Shown here: one piece after another, positions 17,150 to 25,792 of the stretch
Position numbering within the stretch: the first letter of the stretch is position 1
How the letters are laid out: every line of letters begins with the position of its first letter
Assembly: GCA_020635515.1 (NCBI GenBank)
Contig: JACJZS010000003.1
Location: 222,728 to 286,727, forward strand
Origin: Flavobacteriales bacterium
GTDB taxonomy: Bacteria; Bacteroidota; Bacteroidia; Flavobacteriales; Weeksellaceae
Length of the DNA stretch: 64,000 bases
Reading direction: 5' to 3'
Notes under the pieces: generated by a model
What the model was told of the DNA's origin: nothing
Database searches by the model: none
What the model saw: the letters and a program-made list of their open reading frames with translations, nothing else
Translations under genes and position numbers: made by a program

Positions 17150-18418
17150 ATGAAACTTGCTCTTCATTGGAAAATACTTATAGGAATGCTATTAGGTTTA
17201 ATTTTTGGTTTCTTTGCTAAGGAATTTGAGCTCAATAGCTTTATAGTAGAATGGATTAAACCTTTGGGAACGGTATTCATCAACCTTTTAAAAATGATTG
17301 CTGTTCCATTAATTGTAGCATCTCTTATATGTGGAATGTCCGAATTAAAAGATATTTCTAAACTTAAACAATTAGGAAGCAAAACAATAATGATGTATTT
17401 ACTTACCACATTTATAGCCGTTTGTACTGGATTAATTGTTGCCAACATAATACAACCAGGAAGTTTTATAAATACTGACTCTAGAGAGCTTCTTCTTGAA
17501 TCTTTTTCTAACGATGCAAATTCAAAAATAGAACTTGCAATTACTCAAAAAGAGCAAGGAATTATGCAAACATTGGTAGATATAGTTCCTGATAATTTTT
17601 TCTTTGCAATGAGTAATAATTCCAACATGTTACAAGTTATTTTCTTTGTTTTACTATTTGGATTGGGAATGATTTTAATAGATAAAAAGAAATCAAAACC
17701 TGTGATAAAATTCTTTTATGGAGTAAATGAAATAATTTTAAAAATAATAGATTTGATTATGCTTTTTGCACCTATTGGTGTTTTTGCCTTAATGAGTAGT
17801 TTAATTGCCGAAATTCCTGATTTTTCTATTTTACAGGCACTTTTAATTTATGGTTTTACCGTTGTTTTAGGTTTATCATTTTTAATTTTTATTCTCTATC
17901 CTTCTTTACTTTTTGTATTTACGAAACAAAAAACCATTTCTTTTTACCGTAAAATACTTCCTGCTCAATTATTGGCTTTTTCTACCAGTTCCAGTGCTGC
18001 TACACTACCTGTAACTATGGAATGTGTAATTGAAAAATTAAAAGTAAAACGAGAAGTTGCTGATTTTGTCCTACCGATTGGAGCAACTATAAACATGGAC
18101 GGAACGAGTTTGTATCAAGCAGTTGCAGCTCTTTTTATAGCACAAGTATTTGGAATTGATTTAAGTTTCAGTCAACAATTAATGATTGTACTTACGGCAA
18201 CGTTGGCATCTATCGGTTCGGCGGCAGTTCCGAGTGCTGGAATGGTAATGTTGGTAATTGTTTTAGGACAAGCAGGTATTCCTGAAGCAGGTTTGGCATT
18301 AATATTTGCTATTGATCGTCCACTGGATATGTTTAGAACTATGGCAAATGTTACTAGTGATGCAACTGTAGCTACAATTGTAGCAAAAATGAGCGAAAAG
18401 AAAAAGTCGTTTCACTAG
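17150..18418 (+). CDS. Dicarboxylate/amino acid:cation symporter (DAACS family)
   Basis: Sodium- or proton-coupled uptake of glutamate, aspartate or C4-dicarboxylates across the inner membrane. 422 residues with eight hydrophobic segments and two re-entrant loops. Family marks: FINLLKMIAVPLIVASLICG near 42, the serine-rich loop AFSTSSSAATLPVTMEC near 280, GATINMDGTSLYQAVAALF near 310 (cation site), and IDRPLDMFRTMANVTSDA near 390. Which substrate is preferred (GltP- or DctA-like) cannot be settled by eye. Its last codons and TAG stop are part of a 26-bp perfect palindrome that probably terminates both this gene and hup. Confidence 0.93.
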   Translation: MKLALHWKILIGMLLGLIFGFFAKEFELNSFIVEWIKPLGTVFINLLKMIAVPLIVASLICGMSELKDISKLKQLGSKTIMMYLLTTFIAVCTGLIVANIIQPGSFINTDSRELLLESFSNDANSKIELAITQKEQGIMQTLVDIVPDNFFFAMSNNSNMLQVIFFVLLFGLGMILIDKKKSKPVIKFFYGVNEIILKIIDLIMLFAPIGVFALMSSLIAEIPDFSILQALLIYGFTVVLGLSFLIFILYPSLLFVFTKQKTISFYRKILPAQLLAFSTSSSAATLPVTMECVIEKLKVKREVADFVLPIGATINMDGTSLYQAVAALFIAQVFGIDLSFSQQLMIVLTATLASIGSAAVPSAGMVMLVIVLGQAGIPEAGLALIFAIDRPLDMFRTMANVTSDATVATIVAKMSEKKKSFH

Positions 18419-18429
18419 TGAAACGACTT
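18404..18429. terminator. Perfect 26-bp palindromic terminator overlapping a stop codon
   Basis: 13-bp arms AAGTCGTTTCACT and AGTGAAACGACTT with no loop, centred at 18416/18417. The symporter TAG (18416-18418) lies at the centre. A and T runs flank it, so it may serve the convergent hup gene as well. Confidence 0.75.
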
Positions 18430-18454
18430 GTATATTTCTTAAAAAAATAACTTT

Positions 18455-18727
18455 TTAGTTAAGGGAATCAGATAATTCTGAACCAGCTTTAAACTTAGCT
18501 ACTTTCTTTGCAGCAATTTGGATTTTTTGCTTTGTCTGAGGGTTGATTCCTTCTCTAGCACTTCTTTCTGAAACTGAAAAAGTTCCAAATCCGATTAAAG
18601 AGATTCTTCCTCCTGCTTGCAATGTTTTAGTAACGTTGCTTGTAAAAGACTCTAACGCTTTCTTAGCAGCTACTTTAGAAATGTCTGCATCAGAAGCTAT
18701 TGCATCAATTAGTTCTGTTTTGTTCAT
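18455..18727 (-). CDS. hup: HU-family DNA-binding protein
   Basis: Nucleoid-associated protein that bends and compacts DNA as a dimer. 90 residues, the normal HU length: helical N-terminal half MNKTELIDAIASDADISK, then RISLIGFGTFSVSERSAREG (the beta-arm start with GFGTF), INPQTKQKIQIAAKKVAKFKAG. The intercalating Pro of HU/IHF arms is present as NPQT. It has a full consensus promoter (18763-18792), fitting strong expression. Confidence 0.96.
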   Translation of the reverse strand: MNKTELIDAIASDADISKVAAKKALESFTSNVTKTLQAGGRISLIGFGTFSVSERSAREGINPQTKQKIQIAAKKVAKFKAGSELSDSLN

Positions 18728-18762
18728 GTTAACTATAATTTATATTGGTTAGTAAATATACA

Positions 18763-18792
18763 CAAAGATAAGATTTTGTTTTAGTTACGCAA
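18763..18792 (-). promoter_or_regulatory. Consensus promoter for hup
   Basis: Minus-strand TTG (complement of 18790-18792), 19-base spacer, TATCTTTG (complement of 18763-18770): an exact TTG-N19-TANNTTTG match, 35 bases ahead of the start. Confidence 0.75.
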
Positions 18793-18827
18793 CTATATTT
18801 CGTTTATTTTTGGCTATATTACGATTT

Positions 18828-19901
18828 TTATAGCGTTTTATCAAAATTTAAACTTATTTTTTTACTTATAGGAGTTGCAACACAAATTAAACGATAGTTA
18901 CTTTTAATTTCGGATTCCGTCAAGATGGAGTTTTCAATCATTCCTAAATTTCCCTTTACAATTTTGCATGCACATTGAGTACAAACTCCTCCTTTGCATG
19001 AATATGGAATTTGATATCCTCTATCTAAAAAAGCATCTAGCAATGAAGATTCTAATGTTTTCCAAATAATTTTATTTTGCTCTCCTTTAAACATAAAATC
19101 AACTTCCACTTCCTCTATTTCTTTATGTTGACTTGAAATTTTATTGTAAAAATCTTGTAAATTATGATGCTGAAAAAATTCGTAATGAATATTTTTTATT
19201 GGAATTCCTAAATTTAAAGTTGCCAAAACTATTTCTTTAATCATTTCTGGTTGTCCACACACCATTACTTCATCAACTTCGTCCCAATCCAATAGTTGAT
19301 TGATGAATAATTTTAATTTTTTCTCTGTGATTCTTCCTTGAAACAAAGGATCACATTTCTGTTCGGTGTATAAAAAATAAGGATATAAATTTTTAGGATA
19401 CTGATTATTTAATTCTTCAATTTCATCGTAAAAAATAGTTTTTTCTTGCGATTTATTTCCATAAAAAAGATATATAGAAACACCTTTTTCGGTTTTTAAA
19501 GTATGTTTTATGATGCTAATTATAGGTGTAATACCACTTCCTGTTGCAAAAAAAACAAGAGTTCTTTTTTCATTTGGTCGTTCTGGAATTACAAAATTCC
19601 CTTTAGGAAAAGAAACTTCTAGCGTAGAAAGATCATTGATATAATCGTATAAATAATGCGAAATAGTTCCTTCTTTTGCTTTTTTTATAAGTATTGATAA
19701 ATTTCCCTCATCTGGAGCAGAACATAAAGAATAATCTCGATAATGATACGTTTCGTCTAATTTAATCTTAAGTGTAATGTATTGTCCTGGTTTAAATTTA
19801 AAATACTGTTTCAGTTCTTTGGGAACATTCAAGTTGATACGTACCGAATCTAATGTTGGATACGAATGCGATACAATAGACAGCATATTAAATTCATCCA
19901 T
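18828..19901 (-). CDS. Flavin/2Fe-2S oxidoreductase (PaaE-like ferredoxin reductase)
   Basis: 357 residues. An N-terminal FAD-binding ferredoxin-reductase domain carries HYRDYSLCSAP near 55 (the RxYS flavin motif). A NAD(P)-binding domain follows (FFATGSGITPIISIIKHTL near 117, EVMVCGQPEMI near 217). The C-terminus is a plant-type 2Fe-2S ferredoxin, PYSCKGGVCTQCACKIVKG with the fourth Cys in YRLICVATP. The order matches PaaE and related electron-transfer subunits of oxygenases. No oxygenase lies nearby, so its partner is unknown; several Bacteroidota have such orphan reductases. It is downstream of trxA but separated from it by a hairpin. Confidence 0.88.
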   Translation of the reverse strand: MDEFNMLSIVSHSYPTLDSVRINLNVPKELKQYFKFKPGQYITLKIKLDETYHYRDYSLCSAPDEGNLSILIKKAKEGTISHYLYDYINDLSTLEVSFPKGNFVIPERPNEKRTLVFFATGSGITPIISIIKHTLKTEKGVSIYLFYGNKSQEKTIFYDEIEELNNQYPKNLYPYFLYTEQKCDPLFQGRITEKKLKLFINQLLDWDEVDEVMVCGQPEMIKEIVLATLNLGIPIKNIHYEFFQHHNLQDFYNKISSQHKEIEEVEVDFMFKGEQNKIIWKTLESSLLDAFLDRGYQIPYSCKGGVCTQCACKIVKGNLGMIENSILTESEIKSNYRLICVATPISKKISLNFDKTL

Positions 19902-19931
19902 ACGATATATTATTTTCCTTTATATAAAAAA

Positions 19932-19957
19932 GTCATTTTCAAACCTATGAAAATGAC
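19932..19957 (-). terminator. Terminator after trxA
   Basis: GTCATTTTC (19932-19940) pairs with GAAAATGAC (19949-19957); on the minus strand it is followed by a T-rich run. The loop contains the string CAAACCTA, a chance or real -7 box for the reductase gene downstream. Confidence 0.7.
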
Positions 19958-19987
19958 GTTATTTTTGTTTTTTAATCAATTTATCAC

Positions 19988-20305
19988 TTACAAAAGTGCA
20001 TCAATTTTTTCTGCTAATTTTTCTTTTGGAACAACTCCTACAACCTTGTCTACTACTTGTCCTCCTTTAAAGAAAAGAATTGTTGGTATGTTTCTAATTC
20101 CATACTCTACCGATACATCTTGATTGTTATCTACATCAACTTTACCAACTAATGCTTTACCATCGTATTCTTTTGCTAATTCCTCTACAACAGGAGCTAC
20201 CATTCTACAAGGCCCACACCATGCCGCCCAAAAGTCTACCAATACTGGTTTATCCGATTTAACAACCTGCTCATTGAAATTATTGTCTGTAAATTCTAGT
20301 GCCAT
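19988..20305 (-). CDS. trxA: Thioredoxin
   Basis: Cytoplasmic disulfide reductase. 105 residues from ATG 20305, the normal size, with DFWAAWCGPCRMVAPV (active-site WCGPC), VDVDNNQDVSVEYGIRNIPT including the cis-Pro, and FKGGQVVDKVVGVVPK. An in-frame ATG at 20392 exists but would add 29 residues unlike any thioredoxin and would lie upstream of the -7 box at 20330-20337, so the shorter start is chosen. Confidence 0.96.
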   Translation of the reverse strand: MALEFTDNNFNEQVVKSDKPVLVDFWAAWCGPCRMVAPVVEELAKEYDGKALVGKVDVDNNQDVSVEYGIRNIPTILFFKGGQVVDKVVGVVPKEKLAEKIDALL

Positions 20306-20329
20306 AATGATTTCGTTTTTTAGTCTTTG

Positions 20330-20337
20330 CAAAGGTA
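20330..20337 (-). promoter_or_regulatory. -7 box of trxA promoter
   Basis: CAAAGGTA on the plus strand (TACCTTTG toward trxA), 24 bases ahead of ATG 20305. It argues against the upstream start codon. No good TTG at -33. Confidence 0.5.
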
Positions 20338-20492
20338 TATTTTTTTTGTAATTAACATACGAAGTAATAATACTTTTTAATGATAGCACCATTTTATAAA
20401 GAAATTATTACCTAAGTCAATCTTCTTTATACCATGTTAAAACTTTTGATTTCTATATTTTTTTGATGATTAATAATCTATATTTTCAGCTT

Positions 20493-21374
20493 TTATTTAA
20501 AGCTATTCTTATATGCAAGCATTGTGTTTTTAAGTAGCATTGCACGAGTCATTGGTCCTACTCCACCAGGGACAGGCGTTATATAACTAGCTTTATCTTT
20601 TACATCTTCATAATCCACATCTCCTGCAAGAGAATATCCTTTTGGTTTTGAAGAATCGTCTACTCTAGTAATCCCTACATCTATTATTATTGCTCCATCT
20701 TTTATCATAGATGACTTTAGGAAATTAGGGTTTCCCAATGCTGTGATTACTATATCTGCATTTTTTGTATATTGTTCTATATTTTCTGTTCCAGAATGCG
20801 TAAGAGTCACTGTACAATCACCAGGATATGCTTTTCTTCCCATAAGTATACTCATTGGTTTCCCTACTATTCTACTTCTACCTATAATTACACAATGCTT
20901 TCCTTTAGTAGGAATTTTATAATGTTCTAATAAACACAAAATACCATAAGGAGTTGCAGGTAAAAAAGCCTCCATATCAAGAGCCATTTTCCCAAAATTT
21001 TGAGGATGAAAACCGTCTACATCTTTATCTGGATTTATACTCATTATTATTTTTTCTTGATTGATGTGCTTTGGTAAAGGAAGTTGAACAATAAACCCAT
21101 CTAATCCGTCCTCATTGTTTAATTTATCTATTTCTTGTAACAGCTCTTCTTCCGAAATTGTATCAGGAAGACGTACTAAAGAAGATTTAAAACCCACCTC
21201 TTTACAATCTTTTATTTTGTTGTTTACATACGTTTTACTCGCACCATTCTCTCCTACTAACACTGCACCAAGGTGAGGTTGTCTCCCAAATTTACCTACC
21301 AATTTATCTACTTCTTCCTTAATTTGGGTCTTAACGTGTTTTGCTACTTCGTTTCCATTTAATATTTTTACCAT
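20493..21374 (-). CDS. folD: Bifunctional methylenetetrahydrofolate dehydrogenase/cyclohydrolase
   Basis: Interconverts 5,10-methylene-, methenyl- and 10-formyl-tetrahydrofolate for one-carbon supply. 293 residues from ATG 21374. Marks: SKTYVNNKIKDCKEVGF near 50 (catalytic Tyr and Lys), DGFIVQLPLPKHIN near 98, GRSRIVGKPMSILMGRK near 165 (nucleotide site), and PVPGGVGPMTRAMLLKNT near the C-terminus. ATG 21398 is also in frame, but the -7 box at 21396-21403 overlaps it, so the internal start is preferred. Confidence 0.96.
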   Translation of the reverse strand: MVKILNGNEVAKHVKTQIKEEVDKLVGKFGRQPHLGAVLVGENGASKTYVNNKIKDCKEVGFKSSLVRLPDTISEEELLQEIDKLNNEDGLDGFIVQLPLPKHINQEKIIMSINPDKDVDGFHPQNFGKMALDMEAFLPATPYGILCLLEHYKIPTKGKHCVIIGRSRIVGKPMSILMGRKAYPGDCTVTLTHSGTENIEQYTKNADIVITALGNPNFLKSSMIKDGAIIIDVGITRVDDSSKPKGYSLAGDVDYEDVKDKASYITPVPGGVGPMTRAMLLKNTMLAYKNSFK

Positions 21375-21395
21375 TTCTTTTAGAATTGTTTCTCG

Positions 21396-21403
21396 CAAAG
21401 TTA
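21396..21403 (-). promoter_or_regulatory. -7 box of folD promoter
   Basis: CAAAGTTA on the plus strand equals TAACTTTG toward folD, 21 bases before the chosen start. -33 not evident. Confidence 0.45.
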
Positions 21404-21485
21404 CTTTTTTTCTTAATTTCTTCTAAATTTTATCACAAAAAATTAAAAAATTCTTATTTTTAATCCCACTTCTAAAAATAGGAAG

Positions 21486-21493
21486 TATATTTG
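21486..21493 (+). promoter_or_regulatory. -7 box of prc-amgK operon promoter
   Basis: TATATTTG, a full TANNTTTG match, 31 bases ahead of the protease ATG. No TTG at about -33. Confidence 0.5.
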
Positions 21494-21524
21494 CATTATT
21501 GCTCAAAAACCCTTTACATAAAGT

Positions 21525-23663
21525 ATGTTAAAAAATAGCGTTATACTAGGATGTTTTGCATCTCTTTCATTGTTTCTTTTTTGTTTTAACTCTTCTAGTG
21601 ACGGAGGTGGAGATGATGAAGCTACTGTGATAAGAAAAGTTCGTAATACACTTACTCAGATGCATTATTCATCAAAACGAATTGATGACAAATTCTCTAA
21701 AGATGTGTTTAAAAGATATATAGATATTTTAGATCCTTTTAAAAGATATTTTAAACAATCTGACTTTACAGAATTCAAAAAATATGAATTTTTACTTGAT
21801 GATTATTTTAACGAAGATAATGTTGACTTCTACCACTTAACTGTAGATCGATTTTACGAACGTGTAGAAGAATCAGAAAAAATAGTAAATGAAATTCTAG
21901 AACTTCCTCTTAATTTTAACGAAGAAGAATTCCTAAATACAAACGAAGACACCAACGAATATGCTAAAACTGATGAAGAATATAGAAATAACTGGAAAAA
22001 ATTCTTAAAATATCAGGTTTTACGCGAGGCCGAAACACTACAAGGTCTTGGAGATGAAATAGAATCTGAAAGTAAAGACTCAGCAAGTACTAAAACGTTC
22101 CAAGCGATACCTAAACCTTTTGATGCCGTAAAAGACTCTGCTGTTGCAGAAGTAAAAGAATACATGAAAGATTATTTTAGACGTGTTAAGTCTAGAAAAA
22201 AACAAGATTATTTCTCTATCTATGTAAATTCTTTCACAGAAGAATTCGATCCACATACTACTTATTTTTCACCAAAAGAACAAGATAATTTTAACTCTAG
22301 TATAAGTGGAAAAATCATAGGTGTTGGTGCTCGATTACAAGATAAAAAAGGGTATCCTATTTTTGTAGAGCTTATAATTGGCGGACCTGCATGGAAAAGC
22401 AATCAGATAGAAGTTGGCGATAAAATACTAAAAGTTGGTCAAGGAAAAAAAGAACCTGTAAATGTGGTAGGAATGCTCCTAGAAGACGCGATTCAGTTTA
22501 TACGAGGAGAATTAAACTCTGAAGTAGTTCTTGTAATACAGAAAAAAGACGGAACTATAAAATCCGTATCTATGACTCGTGAAGAGATTGAACTGGACGA
22601 AAGTTTTGCAAGAAGTGCTATCATAAAAAAAGGCAATAAAAAATATGGGATTATTTACCTCCCTGAGTTTTACATAGACTTGGAAAATCCTAAAAATGGA
22701 AGAAACTGTTCCGAAGATATTAAAAATGAAATTATAGAACTAAAAAAAGAAGGAATAGAAGGCCTTATCATTGATTTACGAGGAAATGGTGGAGGTTCTT
22801 TACCTGAGGTAATTGAAATTGCAGGACAATTTATTACTACAGGTCCTATTGTTCAAGTAAGACGTACAGACGGTTACGAAAAAGTTCATAATGACAAAGA
22901 TTCCTCTGTAGAATGGACAGGTCCTCTTGTAGTTCTCGTAAATGAAATGTCGGCTTCTGCATCTGAGATATTTGCTGCGGCAATACAAGACTATAAAAGA
23001 GGTGTAATTATAGGTCCTTCTCAAACGTATGGAAAAGGAACTGTTCAATCTGTAATGCCTTTGGATCGATTTAATTTTTCTGATGATAAATACGGAGCTA
23101 TTAAACTTACAATTCAAAAATTCTATAGAATTAACGGAAGTTCTACTCAATTAAAAGGTGTGGTTCCCGACATAATTCTAGATAGCGAATACAAATATGC
23201 AGATATAAAAGAATCGGCTCAAGATAATGCTCTTCCGTGGGATAATGTAGAAAAATTATCGTACCTCACTTGGTTTCAGCAAGTAGATTATGACTACATA
23301 AAAAACAATAGTAAAAAACGTCTTGAAAACCAATCGTATCTAAAAAAGATAAATGATAAAGCAGAGTGGATAAAGTCGGTTACTGATGAAAAAGAAATTC
23401 CTCTTAATCATAAAGAATACTTTGAAGATGCAAAGAAGAAAGTAAATCTTGCTAAAAAATTTGAAGACGAACTAGTGTACAATACGACTCTAAAAGTTCA
23501 GACACCTGCCGATGAAGAAGTATTATTCAAAAGTGACACTGTACTGAAAAGCAAAAGAGAACGTTGGTATAAAAACTTAAGACACGATTTTACTGTAGAT
23601 GAAGCTGTAAATGTACTCCAAGATATCAACCATAAATATTCTTACACTTCCTACTCAAAATAA
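21525..23663 (+). CDS. prc: Carboxy-terminal (tail-specific) processing protease, S41A
   Basis: Periplasmic serine protease that trims C-termini of envelope proteins. 712 residues: signal peptide (LGCFASLSLFLFCFNSS), N-terminal helical domain (about 35-230), PDZ domain (about 260-340, with GARLQDKKGYPIFVELIIGG), then the S41 catalytic domain with GLIIDLRGNGGG near 415, catalytic Ser in NEMSASASEIFAAAIQDY near 475, and Lys in SQTYGKGTVQSVMP near 505. A C-terminal helical extension ends at 712. Size and architecture match Prc/Tsp rather than short CtpA. First gene of a five-gene plus-strand run; the next frame overlaps its end. Confidence 0.94.
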   Translation: MLKNSVILGCFASLSLFLFCFNSSSDGGGDDEATVIRKVRNTLTQMHYSSKRIDDKFSKDVFKRYIDILDPFKRYFKQSDFTEFKKYEFLLDDYFNEDNVDFYHLTVDRFYERVEESEKIVNEILELPLNFNEEEFLNTNEDTNEYAKTDEEYRNNWKKFLKYQVLREAETLQGLGDEIESESKDSASTKTFQAIPKPFDAVKDSAVAEVKEYMKDYFRRVKSRKKQDYFSIYVNSFTEEFDPHTTYFSPKEQDNFNSSISGKIIGVGARLQDKKGYPIFVELIIGGPAWKSNQIEVGDKILKVGQGKKEPVNVVGMLLEDAIQFIRGELNSEVVLVIQKKDGTIKSVSMTREEIELDESFARSAIIKKGNKKYGIIYLPEFYIDLENPKNGRNCSEDIKNEIIELKKEGIEGLIIDLRGNGGGSLPEVIEIAGQFITTGPIVQVRRTDGYEKVHNDKDSSVEWTGPLVVLVNEMSASASEIFAAAIQDYKRGVIIGPSQTYGKGTVQSVMPLDRFNFSDDKYGAIKLTIQKFYRINGSSTQLKGVVPDIILDSEYKYADIKESAQDNALPWDNVEKLSYLTWFQQVDYDYIKNNSKKRLENQSYLKKINDKAEWIKSVTDEKEIPLNHKEYFEDAKKKVNLAKKFEDELVYNTTLKVQTPADEEVLFKSDTVLKSKRERWYKNLRHDFTVDEAVNVLQDINHKYSYTSYSK

Positions 23664-24660
23664 ATTGGATTTGAACGAGATAATTTTAGAACTAAAAAAC
23701 AATTGGAATTTATCGGTTGACTCCGTAAAAATGATTCCTAAAAGCGGTTCTGAAAGAGAAAATTACATTGTAGAAACAAATTCTAATAAATTTGTATTCA
23801 CAAAAAACAATGATGTTTCTGAGAACGAAAGTTTTATTTATTTTTCAAGATTTTTAAAAAGCAAAAACATTGCTGTACCCGAAATTATAAAAGTTGCTAA
23901 AGATAAAAAATCCTATTTACAAAGCTTTGCAGGAGATGCTACATTATTAGATGTTCGGTTAAGTGATGGATTTTCAGATAAGGTAATCAGCTTGTATTAC
24001 AAAACATTAGATGAACTTTTTAAGTTTCAAACAGTAGAAAATATTGATTATTCCAAGTGTTTTGATTTTAAAGAATTCAATTCTAAACTAATCATTCACG
24101 ATTTATATTATTTTAAAAATTACTTTCTAGATATACTTAATTTTCCTTATTCCAAAGTTGAATTACTCAATGAGTTTGAAATTTTTTCTAATGAATTACA
24201 GAAATTAAAGCCAAAAGGATTAATGTTTCGTGATTTTCAAAGTAGAAACATCATGATTCAAGGAAATTCATTGTGTTTTATTGATTTTCAAGGAGCGATG
24301 TTGGGAAATATGATGTATGATTTAATTTCACTTATTTGGCAAGCAAAAGCAGAAATTCCAGAAAATTTAAAAACCAAATTCAAAGAATATTATTTCCAAA
24401 AAATTCAAACTTACTTTCCTGCTGTTTCGTATAAAGAATTAAATAAATCCTATGAATATTGTTTGATTATACGATTATTACAAGTTTTAGGAGCTTATGG
24501 ATTCAGAGGTTTAATTCAGAAAAAACAACATTTTTTAGAAAGTATAGAAAACGGACAAAAAAATCTAAACTATATATTAGATAAATCTGAAGTTTTAGAC
24601 AAGTTCCCTACTTTAAAAAGTTGTATCAATCATTGTGCTAACACCAAAATAAAAATATAA
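23611..24660 (+). CDS. amgK: Aminoglycoside-phosphotransferase-fold sugar kinase, AmgK-like
   Basis: Probable cytoplasmic kinase phosphorylating the anomeric carbon of N-acetylmuramate or N-acetylglucosamine. Up to 349 residues: APH-fold N-lobe (SGSERENYIVET near 45), catalytic loop LMFRDFQSRNIMI near 205 (the HxDxxxxN element written as FRDFQSRN), and CFIDFQGAMLG (metal-binding Asp) near 225. Role inferred from fold plus the next two genes: a RapZ-C protein and a MurU-like nucleotidyltransferase. ATG 23611 overlaps prc by 53 bases; TTG 23665, just after the prc stop, would give a start with the sequence DLNEIILELKNNW and is equally likely. Confidence 0.75.
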   Translation: MYSKISTINILTLPTQNKLDLNEIILELKNNWNLSVDSVKMIPKSGSERENYIVETNSNKFVFTKNNDVSENESFIYFSRFLKSKNIAVPEIIKVAKDKKSYLQSFAGDATLLDVRLSDGFSDKVISLYYKTLDELFKFQTVENIDYSKCFDFKEFNSKLIIHDLYYFKNYFLDILNFPYSKVELLNEFEIFSNELQKLKPKGLMFRDFQSRNIMIQGNSLCFIDFQGAMLGNMMYDLISLIWQAKAEIPENLKTKFKEYYFQKIQTYFPAVSYKELNKSYEYCLIIRLLQVLGAYGFRGLIQKKQHFLESIENGQKNLNYILDKSEVLDKFPTLKSCINHCANTKIKI

Positions 24661-25064
24661 TGCTTACCATAGAAATCAATAGTTTTTCTTATAAAAAAGG
24701 GATTCCAACTGATAAATCAGGAAACGGAGGAGGTTTTGTTTTTGATTGTAGAGGAATTCTAAATCCTGGAAGGTACGACAGGTACAAAAAACTATCGGGT
24801 AAAGACAAGGACGTTCAAGAGTTTTTGCTCGCAAAAACCTTATTTCCTCAATTTATAGACTCTGTAAAATCAATTATTTCCATAAACGTAGATGATTATG
24901 TAGAACGTGGATTTACCAACCTCCAAATATCCTTTGGTTGTACAGGAGGACAGCATCGTTCAGTATTTTCTGCTGAAACAATTACTCAATTTCTAACTAA
25001 AAAATACGGAGAAAAAGTGCTTATAAAACTCACACACATCAATCAAGAAAACTGGATAAAATAA
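24660..25064 (+). CDS. Stand-alone RapZ C-terminal-domain protein
   Basis: 134 residues that correspond only to the C-terminal domain of the E. coli RNase adaptor RapZ. Marks: FVFDCRGILNPGRYDRYKKL near 27 and ISFGCTGGQHRSVFSAE near 100, both characteristic. In E. coli this domain binds glucosamine-6-phosphate and RNase E partners; the N-terminal P-loop kinase half is absent here. The ATG shares one base with the stop of the amgK-like gene, and the murU-like gene follows after six bases, indicating tight co-translation. I infer a sensor or cofactor role in amino-sugar recycling; a direct function is not known to me. Confidence 0.85.
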   Translation: MLTIEINSFSYKKGIPTDKSGNGGGFVFDCRGILNPGRYDRYKKLSGKDKDVQEFLLAKTLFPQFIDSVKSIISINVDDYVERGFTNLQISFGCTGGQHRSVFSAETITQFLTKKYGEKVLIKLTHINQENWIK

Positions 25065-25070
25065 AACACT

Positions 25071-25778
25071 ATGAAAGCAATGCTTTTTGCCGCAGGATTA
25101 GGAACTCGACTAAAACCTTTTACCGATTTTCATCCGAAAGCGTTGGTAGAAGTAAATCAAAAACCTGTATTACAAAGAAATATTGAATTTTTAAAATCAC
25201 ATGGAATCACAGAAATTGTAATTAATGTTCATCATTTTGCTTCGCAAATAATTTCTTTTTTAGATGAAAACAATAACTTTGGTTGTACCATAGAAATCTC
25301 TGATGAAACTGAAGAACTATTAGAAACTGGTGGAGGATTGCTTAAAGCCAAAGAATACTTATTTGATGATGATTTTTTGGTTATGAATTCTGATATTCTT
25401 ACTGATTTAAACCTAAAAGGATTAATAGAAAATCACAAAAAAAACAATGCAATAGCTACACTTGCTGTTTCCGATAGAGAAAGTAGCAGAAAACTTCTAT
25501 TTAATGATGAAAATAGACTTATCGGTTGGAAAAATTTAATCTCAGGCGAACAAATTCTAACGGATAAAAACTACTACAAAGAATTTGCATTTAGCGGAAT
25601 TCACATTATAAGTCCAAAACTATTTGACTTGATTGAGGAAACAGGAAAATTTTCCATAATGAAATCCTATATGAATCTAATGACAAACAATAATATCTAT
25701 GGTTTTGTACACAACGCAAAGCTTATAGATGTAGGAAAACCAGAAGCAATTGCACAAGCAGAATTAATTTTTATCTAA
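25071..25778 (+). CDS. murU: Sugar-1-phosphate nucleotidyltransferase, MurU-like
   Basis: 235 residues. NTP-transferase fold: MLFAAGLGTRLKPFTDFHPKALVEV (G-x-G-T-R-x(n)-P-K loop) at the N-terminus, EIVINVHHFASQI, then ETGGGLLKAKEYL near 85, NSDILTDLNLKGL with the metal-binding Asp near 108, and a C-terminal LIDVGKPEAIAQAE. Size and wording match MurU-type enzymes that convert MurNAc-1-phosphate and UTP to UDP-MurNAc, and adjacency to an AmgK-like kinase supports that. Glucose-1-phosphate-type relatives cannot be excluded. Confidence 0.8.
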   Translation: MKAMLFAAGLGTRLKPFTDFHPKALVEVNQKPVLQRNIEFLKSHGITEIVINVHHFASQIISFLDENNNFGCTIEISDETEELLETGGGLLKAKEYLFDDDFLVMNSDILTDLNLKGLIENHKKNNAIATLAVSDRESSRKLLFNDENRLIGWKNLISGEQILTDKNYYKEFAFSGIHIISPKLFDLIEETGKFSIMKSYMNLMTNNNIYGFVHNAKLIDVGKPEAIAQAELIFI

Positions 25779-25792
25779 CCTAAACAATTTGT

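Noticed and set aside
20306..20392. Longer thioredoxin starting at 20392
   Set aside because: It adds 29 residues unlike thioredoxins and would begin upstream of the -7 box at 20330-20337.
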